Assembly: GCA_030770545.1 (NCBI GenBank)
Contig: CM061099.1
Coordinates: 14,019,001-14,083,000, forward strand
DNA: 64,000 bases
Direction of reading: 5' to 3'
Source: Macropodus opercularis
Lineage: Eukaryota > Chordata > Actinopteri > Anabantiformes > Osphronemidae
This document shows, in pieces, positions 47,348 to 59,179 of this stretch. The notes under the pieces are model-generated. The model worked only from the letters and a program-made list of their open reading frames with translations, made no database searches and was not told the DNA's origin. The position numbers and the translations under genes are program-made. Numbering within the stretch: the stretch's first letter is position 1; each line of letters opens with the position of its first letter.

Positions 47348-50300
47348 CTAATGCAAAAATTCAACAATAACACATTTAGGTTGACAAGAAAACTGCAGAC
47401 GATGGCTCTGGCTCTGGCGTCGATGTAAACCATCCTCCAGCTCATCAGGAGGAAAAAGGTTCCAGTCTAAGGAAGAGAACAGAGATGATGCCCAGGTATC
47501 AGGACCAGAATATCAACGAAAACAACAACAAAAAGCAGAATCACACTAGATTTTCACATCTACTCTACATGAGATCATAAGATTAAATCAATTGACTTAT
47601 ATACGTGCTAAGCCACACTTCACACTGGCCTCCAACCTTTTCTCTTCCTTCCTCTGAATATAATAAAAAGGGGACTAATTATTATTTTTACATAAAATTT
47701 TATTGTAAATAAAAATGTATTTGCTTGTATATTCTCCAAAGTCAAGTAGAAGTCTAGCAAGAAAATGTGAGTGGAAGACTGGATATCACAATAAATCTGT
47801 TAAAACATTAGATAAAATATTTACCTTCCGCATGAGCTGCTCCAGGTTTGGTGTTGGCCTCCAACCTCTTCTCCTCCTTTCTCCGCATCTACATGTGAAT
47901 AAAAGTCGTAATTTTTAAATTATTAAACATTTCTGCTCAACTACCTTCTTCCAAGTCAAGTGCCAGAATAAAAAGAGCTGAAGATTGAACATCTCATTAA
48001 ACCTGTCAAAACATTAGATACCGTTATATTCACCTTCCGCATGAGCTGCTCCAGGTTTTGTGCTGCCGTCCAAACTCGTCTCCTTCCTCTAAACCTGTAA
48101 TGTACAATAAGCACAGTTAATTTTCTATTTGCATTTAATTTAAATGTAAAACAACAAACACAGCCACAATAAATCTGTAAACTGTGACTATATGACATAC
48201 TGCTGTAATAAGAGGAATTCTAACACTCCTAGCTCTGACCAACCAGTCAGGCTCACCATCGCTGTGAAGAAAGACTGTCATGTTACCTGCCCCGCCAGAC
48301 GCTAGGGCTACTTGCATGAGGTGTCGACAGCCCTGCCAGACGCAAAACGCAGCCTTCAGGGTGAAAGAAACGTCGAACCGACCACCATGCTGAAATATAA
48401 AAAGAAATAAAAACAGTTTGTATATGTGCAACACATTTGAATGTAAAAAAACACAAAGACAATCACAATAAATCTGTAAACTGTGACTATATGAAATACC
48501 GCTGTAATAAGATTAAATCTAACACTCACCTTTCTGTTCACAGTCAACAGCTACTGAAGCAGGTCAATGGAAAACACGGTCAGTAAATCAGTGGCCTTGA
48601 CCAGGACTAGGACTACAGACAACCATGTGCCCCCCTATAACACATGATGTTGCAGTCCACTCCTTTTCTGCCACTGAGGAGCTTCACTGGGAGGACACGA
48701 TGCACGTCTCCAGCACCAGTGTGACTGTACTTACCTCTGACCAACCAGTCAGGCTCACCATCGCTGTGAAGAAAGACTGTCATGTTACCTGCCCCGCCAG
48801 ACGCTAGGGCTACTTGCATGAGGTGTCGACAGCCCTGCCAGACGCAAAACGCAGCCTTCAGGGTGAAAGAAACGTCGAACCGACCACCATGCTGAAATAT
48901 AAAAAGAAATAAAAACAGTTTCAGCAAGATCTTGAGCTGATCTGGGTTTTGTGTTGGCCTCTAACCATATAAATGTGAAATGTATATAAGTACAGTGAAG
49001 TTGTATATGTGCAATACATTTGAATGTAAAAAAACACAAAGACAATCACAATTAATCTGTAAACTGTGACTATATGAAATACTGCTGTAATAAGATTAAA
49101 TCTAACACTCACCTTTCTGTCCACAGTCAACAGCTACTGAAGCAGGTCAATGGAAAACACGGTCAGTAAATCAGTGGCCTTGACCAGGACTAGGACTACA
49201 GACAACCATGTGCCCCCCTATAACACATGATGTTGCAGTCCACTCCTTTTCTGCCACTGAGATGCTTCACTGGGAGGACACGACGCACGTCTCCAGCATC
49301 ACCATCGCTGTGAAGAAAGACTGTCATGTTACCTGCCCCGCCAGACGCTAGGGCTACTTGCATGAGGTGTCGACAGCCCTGCCAGACGCAAAACGCAGCC
49401 TTCAGGGTGAAAGAAACGTCGAACCGACCACCATGCTGAAATATAAAAAGAAATAAAAACAGTTTCAGCAAGATCTTGAGCTGATCTGGGTTTTGTGTTG
49501 GCCTCTAACCATATAAATGTGAAATGTATATAAGTACAGTGAAGTTGTATATGTGCAATACATTTGAATGTAAAAAAACACAAAGACAATCACAATAAAT
49601 CTGTAAACTGTGACTATATGAAATACCGCTGTAATAACATTAAATCTAACACTCACCTTTCTGTCCACAGTCAACAGCTACTGAAGCAGGTCAATGGAAA
49701 ACACGGTCAGTAAATCAGTGGCCTTGACCAGGACTAGGACTACAGACAACCATGTGCCCCCCTATAACACATGATGTTGCAGTCCACTCCTTTTCTGCCA
49801 CTGAGGAGCTTCACTGGGAGGACACGACGCACGTCTCCAGCACCAGTGTGACTGTACTTACCTCTGACCAACCAGTCAGGCTCACCATCGCTGTGAAGAA
49901 AGACTGTCATGTTACCTGCCCCGCCAGACGCTAGGGCTACTTGCATGAGGTGTCGACAGCCCTGCCAGATGCAAAACGCAGCCTTCAGGGAGAAAGAAAC
50001 GTCGAACCGACCACCATGCTGAAATATAAAAAGAACGCAAACAGGTCCCAGCGCCAGATGCTACCTGGGACGGGAGCTGCCCCGCCAGACGCGAAGGCTA
50101 GTTCTCAGGGTCAAAAGCTTCATTCAAGTTATAAAACCACAATTTGAAAAGACAAAGAAATTGCAAAGACAGGCCCCAGTGCCAGGCGCCATCTGGGGTG
50201 TCCTGTCACATACAAAGACAGTGGGACAAACTGGCCCTGCAAGGCGCAAAGGCCAGTCATCCATGGATGAAAGGTTACTGCTCCTATTGTGCCAGATGCT

Positions 50301-52508
50301 CAGGTGTAAAATCTGTGGTTTTGCACCCTTTAGCACAGGGATGGACAATCCTGGTCCTCCGGGGCCACTGCCCTGCTGGTTTTCCAACTCTCCCTGCTGA
50401 TTACCTTGATCAGCTGTGTCAATGATCAGGTAAGGTCAGTCAATTAGCGGCTGCTCATCAAGCTAATCAGTAGTAGCCAGCGAAGGGACAATTGGTAAAT
50501 CAGCAGGACAGTGGCCCTGGAGGACCAGCAATGGACACCCCTGCTTTAGAGCAATGTTAGTCTGAGACACTTAGTCATCAGACCCACCTTGGCCTCTTAG
50601 AAGCAGGTCCCTCCTCATCATCGTCATCCCTACCTCTACCGCTGGAAGAAGATGAAGAAACCAGCTCCGCTTCGTCCTCAAAAGATGCAGCGGACCCAAA
50701 GGAGCTGGCTCCATCATCCTCCTCACCCTCGCTGTCCACTCCAGAGTCCGAGTCCATGTCCAAGTCCTGAAAAACAGGAGGAGGGACATGACCAGCACGG
50801 GGAGCACAACAAGGGCCACGACAGGGAGGGTCAGCAGGAGCGCGGTAAAAAGGAGGAACAAAAGCAGGCATCAGAGGGTAAGCAGGAGCAGGGTAAGCAG
50901 GAGCAGGGTAAATAGGAGGAACAAACGGAGGAATCAGAGGGTAAGCTGGAGCAGGGTAAGCAGGAGCAGGGTAAAAAGGAGGAACAAACGGAGGAATCAG
51001 AGGGTAAGCAGGAGCGGGGTAAAGAGGAGGAACAAACGGAGGAATCAGAGGGTAAGCAGGGTAAGCATAAGGAGGAGCGTAAAAAGGAGGATAAGCGTAG
51101 GGCACAAAGGGAAAAGGAGAGGGAGGACGGGGTGGAAAGGGAGGACGGGGTGGAGGGACCCACGGACCATCTCCACCACCTGCCTCCCACAATACTTCAC
51201 CGTCCAATCCAACGCCGACATCAGGGGGAAGCTGAGGATCGGCGACGACGTCTTCAGGCCTAAAGGCACCACCTGCCAGTAAATAACAGACAACATGTCA
51301 CACTTAGCTTGACCATCACTGGAGTCATGGACCCTGCTGTATCTAAAGACGTTGACGTTAGCTGACCAGCAACAACAGTAAAATTCAGACGACCATTCAG
51401 ACAAATTTAATTGATGTTCAGAAGTATTAATATTTGTTGATGAATAAAACAATCATCTAAATGTAGTTTTAATAATAACAATACAAGTGAAGCTGTGGTA
51501 TCATCATTATTATTATTGTGACATATGTCATTATTAAATCATTACTACACAGTTTCTACCAAAAGGCAACAACAGAAACACACAAACTGGGTTTTCTGTG
51601 GACTAATCAGGTCTCTTAACACTGGTTACACCACATTTTCAGACAACCCAGATTTGTGCTTCACAGCACCTTCATTCAAACAACAGGAGGCAATTGCAGC
51701 ACATTCATCACCTTGTAGTAAATTCTACAGCATGTTGTGGTTCTGTTGTTACTCTGATCATATGACAGGTTGAGATCACATGATGCTGCGTTCATTCACA
51801 TCAACAATTGTTTAGGGCGCTTTTAACTCTTTCAGCAATGACAAAGTGACATGTGAACAGCAACAGCGTGAATCCTTCTGAACAGCTCTGGGTTTGACAC
51901 CATGGTCATCGTTGCCATGGTGCTCCAGAAAATGTCAGCATTTTTTAAGAAAAGGCCCAGTCGCCATTTTGTAAAAACCAAATCAGACAATGAACTTGAT
52001 ACAGCTTCATATTTCAAATGACAGTTCATTTGTCAATTGCACATTGAGCAGCCAATTGTAAAATGCACTTTCAAATTACATGACATCACATTGAATTGAC
52101 ATTTGAATATTACCTACAAAAAGCCACGACAATGTGAAATGCTAATGATTAGCTTTTATTAAAAATTGCCAATTGCAAAATGTATTTTCAAATTACATGA
52201 CCAAATTGCATATTGAATAGCCAATTAACAAATAAATTCCCATTTGAATTATGAGCCTGATAAATGTCCACACAAAACAATGTTTCTAAATCGCTACACA
52301 TTCCTCACATTTCCCGGTAACATCCCTCCATGAAGCATCGGTATTTACACAGAAAAGACATTTTTTTCACTTTACCAATAATCTTGTACTTTCCTAAGTT
52401 TCAAGTCAAGTTGCAGACTCTCAGTGAGACATAGAGGCGCTGCCTACCTGCGTAAAGGCGGGGGTCACCTTCGGCCAGCGGGCTCCTGGGGCGTCCGAGA
52501 GGCTCCAT
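47348..52508 (-). CDS. Gene Y, copy 5 (extra exon cassette)
   Basis: Exon 1 52448-52508, exon 2 50578-51272, last exon from 47348, poly(A) signal at 47283. It has four full cassettes where copies 1-4 have three (ATGs of the cassette exons fall near 48387, 48889, 49432 and 50014). Intron 1 carries about 50 extra bp near 51,376 shared with the inverted copy. Confidence 0.65.
48192..50144 (-). repeat. Gene Y exon-cassette tandem repeat, copy 5 (four cassettes)
   Basis: Four cassettes. The first-to-second spacing is about 502 bp, shorter than elsewhere because a segment with a GGCCTCTAACC-type exon relative is missing. The added cassette contains the EPDWLVRG block. Confidence 0.75.
50336..50543. 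mobile_element. hAT-like MITE, copy 5
   Basis: Same element at the orthologous place in array copy 5. Confidence 0.75.
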
Positions 52509-52595
52509 GATTCCAGCAACACAAGTCGTTGACCTCGAGGTTGGTTCGGTTGTCGGTGTGAAAGTCTCCGGCTCAAAAAACCAAGCGCAAAGGGG

Positions 52596-52660
52596 AAACG
52601 TCAGAGGCCCGAGCTTCTTTTATACGCTCGCTTCACGTCACCGTTCTGTTGCCATGACTC
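52596..52660 (-). promoter_or_regulatory. Gene Y promoter, copy 5
   Basis: TATAAAAG on minus at 52617-52624 with both CRE cores retained. Confidence 0.65.
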
Positions 52661-53134
52661 TGACGCACGGACACGGACGTGCGTAAACACGTAAGATTGT
52701 CTCCCTGTCTGTGGTTGAGACGCTGCTGCACCAGCAGACGTCTCCATAAAACAAGACTGAGGCCGCCGGAGTCATAACAGCTCTTCAGTAGTGCTCCACA
52801 GTGTTGATGTAATGGATCAAAAGCAGCGTTAAAGTCCAAATGATTATGTTTCTCTTTCTACCACCGTGTTAGCTAACATTAGCTAATTTAGCTAACTGTT
52901 GCGTTAGCATTTAAGTAACCACATATTGGCATTGAGCATTTTACTCATATCACTTTATATGAGGATGAAACTGTATTATGTCGTTGACATATTGACTTAG
53001 CCTTTAAAAGTTGCAGCTGCTAGCAGAAAATGTCGCTGTGCTCTCGCTGGAGCAGTTGCTGGATGTTTCCTTCTGCTGCATCACACACTTGCCCGCCAAG
53101 CCACAGCCGATAAACTCGCTACGGTCTCGCGTGT

Positions 53135-53144
53135 TCTCGCGAGA
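53135..53144. promoter_or_regulatory. CGCG palindrome, copy 5
   Basis: Same palindrome, about 90 bp before copy 5 diverges from the array. Confidence 0.5.
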
Positions 53145-53235
53145 TTACACCATCCACACAATGTATTACGAGATCTACATACTGTCTATTTTGAGATCTG
53201 AATAGAACCGCTAAATAGAAATGAACTACGGAAAG

Positions 53236-54514
53236 TCATGTATCTTTATTATAAAACAACACTAGGGAATAACATGTTTAATTGTATAAGAATAAATACA
53301 GTCTTTTAAACAAATTAACAATAATGTTAATACATGATGAAGGCAACATGTTATTATAACATTTTATAATCCAAGTAAGTATTTTGATAACTTTTTCTGA
53401 AGCATAAGAAATAATTGTTATGGTTGTTGTTTATGGTCAGGTTTCAGTGTGAAGCACGCGGACACAACTTGTCCCTTTTCTGTTGTTGTCAGTAAGCAGT
53501 CATGAAATATCTTGATGACGTTGCCCCAAACTCACAATAGAAAGTATCTCAGGACTGACATGTCAAATGTTCATGCCCTAAGAACAAACAAATCTTTCCC
53601 ACCAAGGATCCACTCATTAGTTCTCTCCTTGGACTTCTGTCAGATATGTCACCAGCACCTGGAGCAGTGTAACAAAACGTTGACATGAAGGCTTCACTCC
53701 ACTCTTCACATTTCACTGCTGCATTGTAACCTGCATTGGTTTACTACAGAAAAGGAACAAAACAACCTTGATAATGTCGCCATCTTGTGGCTGCAGTGCA
53801 TCACTAGTGTCATGTGGTTTTTCTCTTGGAGAAGTTTGGTGCCTGTTTATTCCTTAGTATTCTTTTGGAGCTAGCTGTTGGCTGTTGTGCATAGAGTAAA
53901 CTCTGTGTTTAGCAGACCTCAGAAAACCAACCAGACCACGTAAAAGCACTTGTTTTCTTAGTTTAGATTTCTATCATATTTTGACATGCCTTTGTTTTTG
54001 TTTTGTTTTGTTTTGTTTTTTTGCAATAGTTGAGTTTATATTCATTTATAGAATCTGGCTCCTGAAGCTTTTCCTATGTTATGTGAAGGCTACAGGAAAT
54101 GTGTTTAAAATAAAACTAATAATGACAACCACTGAGACGTGTTAGAAGAATGCAGACGCCTTTTGATGCTTACTAGCTTGGCTTTAGCGTCCAGTGTCTA
54201 GCGTTTCCAGGCAGGGCTGTCTGAAAGCACGACTGTATGCGTCTGATGATGATGATAACTGGGAACAGAAGGACTTTGAACCTAAATTTGGTTAGAAAAA
54301 CGTCTGCCATGATGTGATGCTGACGATCCTCGGAATAACAACCAACAATTTTACTTAGTTCTAATCCAGTATCCAGTTTGCAGTAACACACATCCTCTGC
54401 CAGAATATAAACAAGTTTTAATTTAGAGGCATTGACAAAAACACTGACACATGCATGTAGACGGGATTTAACAGTATGTGTTTCCAATAACACCTGTTGT
54501 CTTTCCACCTTCAG
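53236..54514. other. Diverged remnant of an older array unit
   Basis: 53,236-53,390 resembles the gene Y upstream spacer (6,750-6,905 in copy 1) with many changes. 53,435-54,060 resembles the spacer upstream of truncated Mx (637-1,215). The Mx exons that should lie between are absent, so an old unit seems to have lost them by deletion. A GTTTT-rich run lies at 53,991-54,022. Beyond 54,060 no similarity or gene was seen until the orphan Mx exon. Confidence 0.65.
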
Positions 54515-54739
54515 ATCGCCAGCCAGCGTCTGGCCGACCAGATCCCGCTGGTGATCCGCTACCAGATGCTGCAGGAGTCTGCTGTCCAGCTGCAGAGGGA
54601 GATGCTGCAGATGCTTCACGACAGGGAAAACCTGGACTTCTTGCTGAAGGAGGATATGGACATTGGCAGCAAGAGGGCGGCTTTGCAAAGTCGCCTTAAA
54701 CGCCTCATGAAGGCCCGAACCTACCTGGTGGAGTTCTAA
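54515..54739 (+). pseudogene. Orphan terminal exon of a second Mx paralogue
   Basis: A splice acceptor (TTCAG) followed by 74 open codons and a stop. The exon begins IASQRLADQIPLVIRYQM and ends LVEF, which is the GTPase-effector C terminus of fish Mx. It aligns with the last exon of the intact gene (ADQIPLVI, MLQES, LKRL) but differs at many positions, so it comes from an older duplication. No upstream Mx exon was found on plus between 53,236 and this exon, so the rest of the gene is lost or rearranged. Confidence 0.85.
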
Positions 54740-54881
54740 CCCACTAAAAGCCCCCCCACACACTCTCTACATGTTAAACACTGTCTGTGTGGGTGTCCCG
54801 TCCATTCTTATCTCATAATGATCAGTTTGTCAAAGTGGAATAGGAATAGTTCAGGTAGAACTGTTTTATTGCTACATCTTG

Positions 54882-54887
54882 AATAAA
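54882..54887 (+). terminator. Poly(A) signal of the orphan Mx exon
   Basis: AATAAA 143 nt after the stop codon of the orphan exon and 139 nt before the ISRE-like element of the intact Mx, so the two loci are packed tightly together. Confidence 0.55.
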
Positions 54888-55026
54888 ATGTGTCTGGGTG
54901 TCTGCGTCATGTGCAAGATTTCTGTCAAACACTTCCACTGTGTTGGCCCAGAACCTCCCTGCTTTGAGTCCAATTTGATAGAATTCTCTTTGGGTATCGT
55001 GACCAGGAAGCGATCGATTGCAGCGT

Positions 55027-55040
55027 AAAGAAGCGAAACC
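55027..55040 (+). promoter_or_regulatory. ISRE-like element of the intact Mx
   Basis: AAAGAAGCGAAACC, about 125 bp upstream of the Mx ATG. It aligns with the better match AAAGAAACGAAACC in the array units, and the flanks (AAGTGA) align too. The ISRE consensus is GAAANNGAAACT or with one N; this copy is degenerate in the first half. Confidence 0.6.
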
Positions 55041-55165
55041 AAAGTGAGCCAAATGTATATCAGCAAGTGTGAGCTCCACCACTTCCTCACTCACTGTTCC
55101 AACAGTCTTTCAACTCAGCTTTTACCTGTCGCCCTAGTCGCGTTTTCTGGACAGATCCAGTCGCC

Positions 55166-58100
55166 ATGAACAGCCTGAACCAACAGTTCGAGGAGAAGGT
55201 GCGTCCCTGCATTGACCTCATCGACTCTCTCCGCTCTCTGGGTGTAGAGAAGGACTTGGCTCTGCCTGCTATCGCCGTGATTGGGGACCAAAGCTCGGGG
55301 AAGAGCTCTGTGCTGGAGGCGCTGTCAGGGGTGGCTCTGCCAAGAGGAAGCGGTAGGTTGAACAAACACGCTGTCTGTGTCCGACCTTAAAGCTAAGACT
55401 AAATACGCAGGTTATGTCATGTCGCAGTTTTGTAAATTAACGTGAACACGTGGATGCTTCACTATTAGTCTGATGGCCCAAAGTTTAATGTTGGTCTCAT
55501 TAGAGCTTCTTCTGCTCCCCGTTATTCTCTGCCGTCAAAGGTAGTGCGCCCGTATTCTACGTTTTACAGCAGAGCATAACGCGATTGTTGCTACTTTCTG
55601 TTTTCATAAGACGCTAATTTAATAATACTACTACTACTACAAAAGAAATGAGCATACACATGATAGAGTTTCTGTTTTGATTTCATTCTAATCTGGGACT
55701 TTCCTCTGCTTTCTCTGAATCAAGGACTTTTACTTTCACTTGTTCATCCCCTCTGTTATTTGTTATCTACAATAAGATCTGCAAAGATGTGGCACGCAAA
55801 GAAGAAACAGTTAAAACAGTAAACGAGAAAATAGAAGACCTAAAAATTGGGGTATGGTCTCATTGTGCTCTCATTTGTTCCCTGTCCCAAAATTCAGGAA
55901 TCGTGACAAGATGCCCTCTCGAATTAAAGTTGAAGAGAAGGAGCGAAGGAGAGGAGTGGTATGGAAGATTAAGTTACCTGGACAAGGAGGAAGTAATAAA
56001 CGATGCTGCAGATGTGGAGAATAAGATTCGAGAAGGTATCATATGCGTCACCTGTACATGTCATTTAAGAAATTCTCGCCATATACGATAGTGTATTTAT
56101 TATTTAAGACCTGAGCTGAGATGGTGAGCTGCACTAAGGATGCACAAGGCTACTGGAGGATCTAATTTACACTGTCAAAGCCTGTAAACAGGTCAAATGG
56201 GACTGTAACAGAGGACCAGACATTCTTTTAGGTTTAAGCAAAAACTGGATGGATGAGGAGTAGTGAGAAGTGAGGCCATGGCAGAAGGCTGCACATTCAA
56301 TGCTCTATCAGTTAATTTGTCTTGTTTTTCCAGCTCAAGATGAAATAGCCGGGGATGGTTCTGACATCAGTGATGAACTCATCAGTCTGGAGATCGCGTC
56401 TCCTGATGTTCCAGACCTGACTCTCATTGACCTTCCAGGCATTGCCAGAGTGGCTGTAAACGGACAACCTGAGAACATTGGTGAACAAGTACGTTAGTTC
56501 CGAAGTTCAGCATCTCGTCCACACCGAACATCCCACTGGGTGGTCTCCCATTGAATTCAGTACAAAGAGGTCAAATCCTAAATTTAAACATCTCCCAAGC
56601 TTGGGATGTGTTGGTACTGTTTCAACTGATTCGGCTGAACAAAGGTTACTGTTGTAATTCAGAATTAAAACTATCCAAAATCTATTGGTGCTTTCAGGTA
56701 AAGAGTCTGATCCAGGAATTTATCTCAAAACAAGAAACCATCAACCTGGTGGTTGTTCCAGCCAATGTGGACATAGCAACCACTGAGGCTTTGAAGATGG
56801 CACTGGACGTGGATCCTGATGGAGAAAGGACGTTAGGTACCGTATTTAGGTTTTTTTAAAAAGCAAATCAAATTCGTAATCTCCTACTTTGTGATATCTT
56901 CTCATTCTTTCAGCCTCTCTCATTCTCTTCCAGGTATCTTGACCAAGCCTGATCTGGTGGACAAAGGCACAGAGGAGACGGTGGTGGACATCGTCCATAA
57001 TGAGGTTATCCACCTGAAGAAAGGCTACATGATCGTCAGGTGTCGAGGTCAGAAGGAGATCAAAGAAAACGTTTCTCCTCTTGAAGCGATAGAGAGAGAG
57101 AAAGCCTTCTTCAACGAACATGCTCATTTCCAGTAAGTCTGTTTTTTTTTTGTGTATTTCAAGTATATTAAACACTCGTCGTAATTATATAAAATTATAT
57201 AAAACTGACTGTGGGTTATATGCATTAATTTGTGCAACTGTGTAGCAGTACCATTTTGTTTATGCTACAGGATTCTCTATGAAGAAGGTCATGCCACTAT
57301 TCCTAAACTGGCAGAAAAACTCACCCTTGTGCTGGTGCAGCACATCCAGGTCAGTGCCATTTGCTGAGTCACCATTACCTCTTGCTACCTGTTTGGTTAG
57401 TCACACCTCTTGCTAATGCTGTATTGGATTTGCAGAAATCATTGCCTCAATTGGAGACACAGATAAAGAAATTGCTGGCAAAGACTGAGGCACAGATCAT
57501 CACATATGGCCAGGGCCCACCATTGGACACAGAAGAGAGAAAAGATTACCTCTTCAGAGTAACTTCACTAACTGGATATGGTTACATGTAAAATTCTGAT
57601 TTGACTCATTTGTGCCTGTTACCATGTAGAAAATGACAGCGTTTATCCAAGATGCGTCCAGCCTCATGGAAGGAGACATTTTAGGAGACGGGTTCAATAT
57701 GTTCTTCATACTCAGACGTGAGTTTGATGCATGGAGACAGATGATACAAGACACTGGAGCAACATGTAAGTGCAATGAATTCATTTAAATCTTTTATTAC
57801 CTTTTGCTTCAAAATACCCCAAAGATGTTCTGTCAGACTTTAGGTGTTTTTTTCTCTTCGTTATTCTTTGTTTAAAATACTAATTAAGAAATTATGTCAA
57901 CTTTTTTTGCCTTCCCAAGTTCAGCACATGTTTTGCTCTATACAGTAACTGCTATTAATCAAGATTTGTCTACTTCATTTCTTTTGTCTGCTTCATCTTC
58001 AACTGTGTTACTGTTGCAGTTAATGGGAATATTCAGCGTGATGTCTCTCAGTTCGAACAAAAGTACCGTGGAAGAGAACTTCCGTGTTTTATCAACTACA

Positions 58101-59097
58101 AGACCTTCTTGAACATGATGCAGACCCAGATCAAACAGCTGGAAGAACCAGCTGTCCTAAAACTAAAGGACGTGGCAGGTATGTGTTATCACGCTGTACA
58201 GACCATCTGAATATGTGATTGCATTCTGACACGATTTGACCATGAATTTTTTATTTCATGTTGGATTTATTTAGAAATTGTGAAACAACTGTTGTTTAAG
58301 TTGGCAGAGAGCAACTTTATTGGACTTCCCCATCTCATCAAAAGTGCTCAGGTGAAACAATCACAGTCAGGTGCTGATGTAACCGTATCACTAAACATTG
58401 CTGAATATTTACTTGTATATTTGATCTTCAGAGGGTGATTGAGGATATCAGCGAGAAGGAAGCGAAAAAAGCAGAGTCCACGTTGAGGACTCAGTTTAGG
58501 ATGGAGCTGACAGTTTACACCCAGGACAAGACATATTTGAAGGCATTAAAAGCAGTGTCGTCTCCTGAAGGACAAAAACAAATCACTGATTCCGAGGCCA
58601 CGCTGAAAGAAATGATGAGACATATAAAGTCTTATTATGAAGTAAGTATAGTTGAAATGCTGGTTGGAAAGAATGTATAATTATGATGTTTAATGTAATT
58701 TATTATTGTAACTGATTAAAACTACTAAATGAATCTACACATAACTTATTTTACTGATATTTGAACTATTATTTATTTGAAATTCTACACCAGAAGCCCA
58801 AAATCTAAAGCATCGTGTGTCTTCTCTCCAAACTAGATTCTTGTTCAGCGTTTGGCTGACCAGATCCCACTGGTGATCCACTACCACATGCTGCAGGAAT
58901 CAGGCATCAAGCTGAACAGGGTGATGCTGCAGGTGCTTCAGGACACGGAGCAAGTTGAGCAACTGCTTCAGGAAGACCCCGACATAGCAAAAGGGAGGGA
59001 CCAACTTGAGAAACGCCGCAAACGCCTGTCAGAGGCACAAATTCGCCTGAAGTATTGTATTACGGATTCATACAACTTCAACTTAATGCAGCTGTAG
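55166..59097 (+). CDS. mx: Interferon-induced GTP-binding protein Mx (intact, 12 coding exons)
   Basis: Dynamin-superfamily antiviral GTPase, induced by interferon; it oligomerises through its stalk and acts on viral nucleocapsids. Coding exons with GT-AG borders: 55166-55352, 55898-56035, 56334-56488, 56698-56836, 56934-57132, 57271-57349, 57436-57558, 57630-57765, 58020-58178, 58275-58351, 58432-58641, 58837-59097. All phases agree and the total is 1,863 nt, 620 aa, the usual fish Mx size. P-loop GDQSSGKSS at residues 40-48, switch I Thr66, DLPG at 141-144, TKPD at 210-213; stalk and GTPase-effector region from about residue 341 to the end. The start is in the context GCCATGA and begins MNSLNQQFEEKVRPC as in fish Mx. 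The C terminus runs about 12 residues past the orphan Mx exon at 54,515. An interferon-response-like element lies about 125 bp upstream of the ATG. Confidence 0.97.
55353..55897 (+). other. Mx intron 1
   Basis: 545-bp intron between the P-loop exon and the switch I exon. No RNA gene, repeat or second ORF of note was seen apart from a short ACT run near 55,627. The 3' end has an ordinary polypyrimidine tract and CAG. Confidence 0.7.
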
Positions 59098-59173
59098 TGT
59101 CCATCTAAAAAGCCTGAGGTTTTACGCAACACAAAGGCTGCATTTATAGTGAAGTTGTGGAAACCAGTGACAC

Positions 59174-59179
59174 AATAAA
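59174..59179 (+). terminator. Mx poly(A) signal
   Basis: AATAAA 77 nt after the Mx stop codon, giving a short 3' UTR. The same signal is present, reverse complemented, in every array unit (for example 7903-7908). Confidence 0.75.

Larger units (their letters stand above)
45924..53235 (-). repeat. Tandem array unit, copy 5 (partial, most diverged)
   Basis: Last direct copy. It holds a complete gene Y, with one more C-terminal exon cassette than copies 1-4 and about 50 extra bp near 51,376 that are shared only with the inverted copy. After about 53,235 similarity to the unit drops sharply. The Mx exons that would normally follow are missing. Confidence 0.95.

Noticed and set aside
1..53235. 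An 18-kb higher-order repeat made of alternating unit types
   Set aside because: Alternation holds for one variant near 7,340 but other variants group the copies differently, so mosaic exchange fits better.
54173..54763. 196-codon open frame on minus
   Set aside because: Runs antisense through the orphan Mx exon and into intron sequence; no start context or family resemblance.
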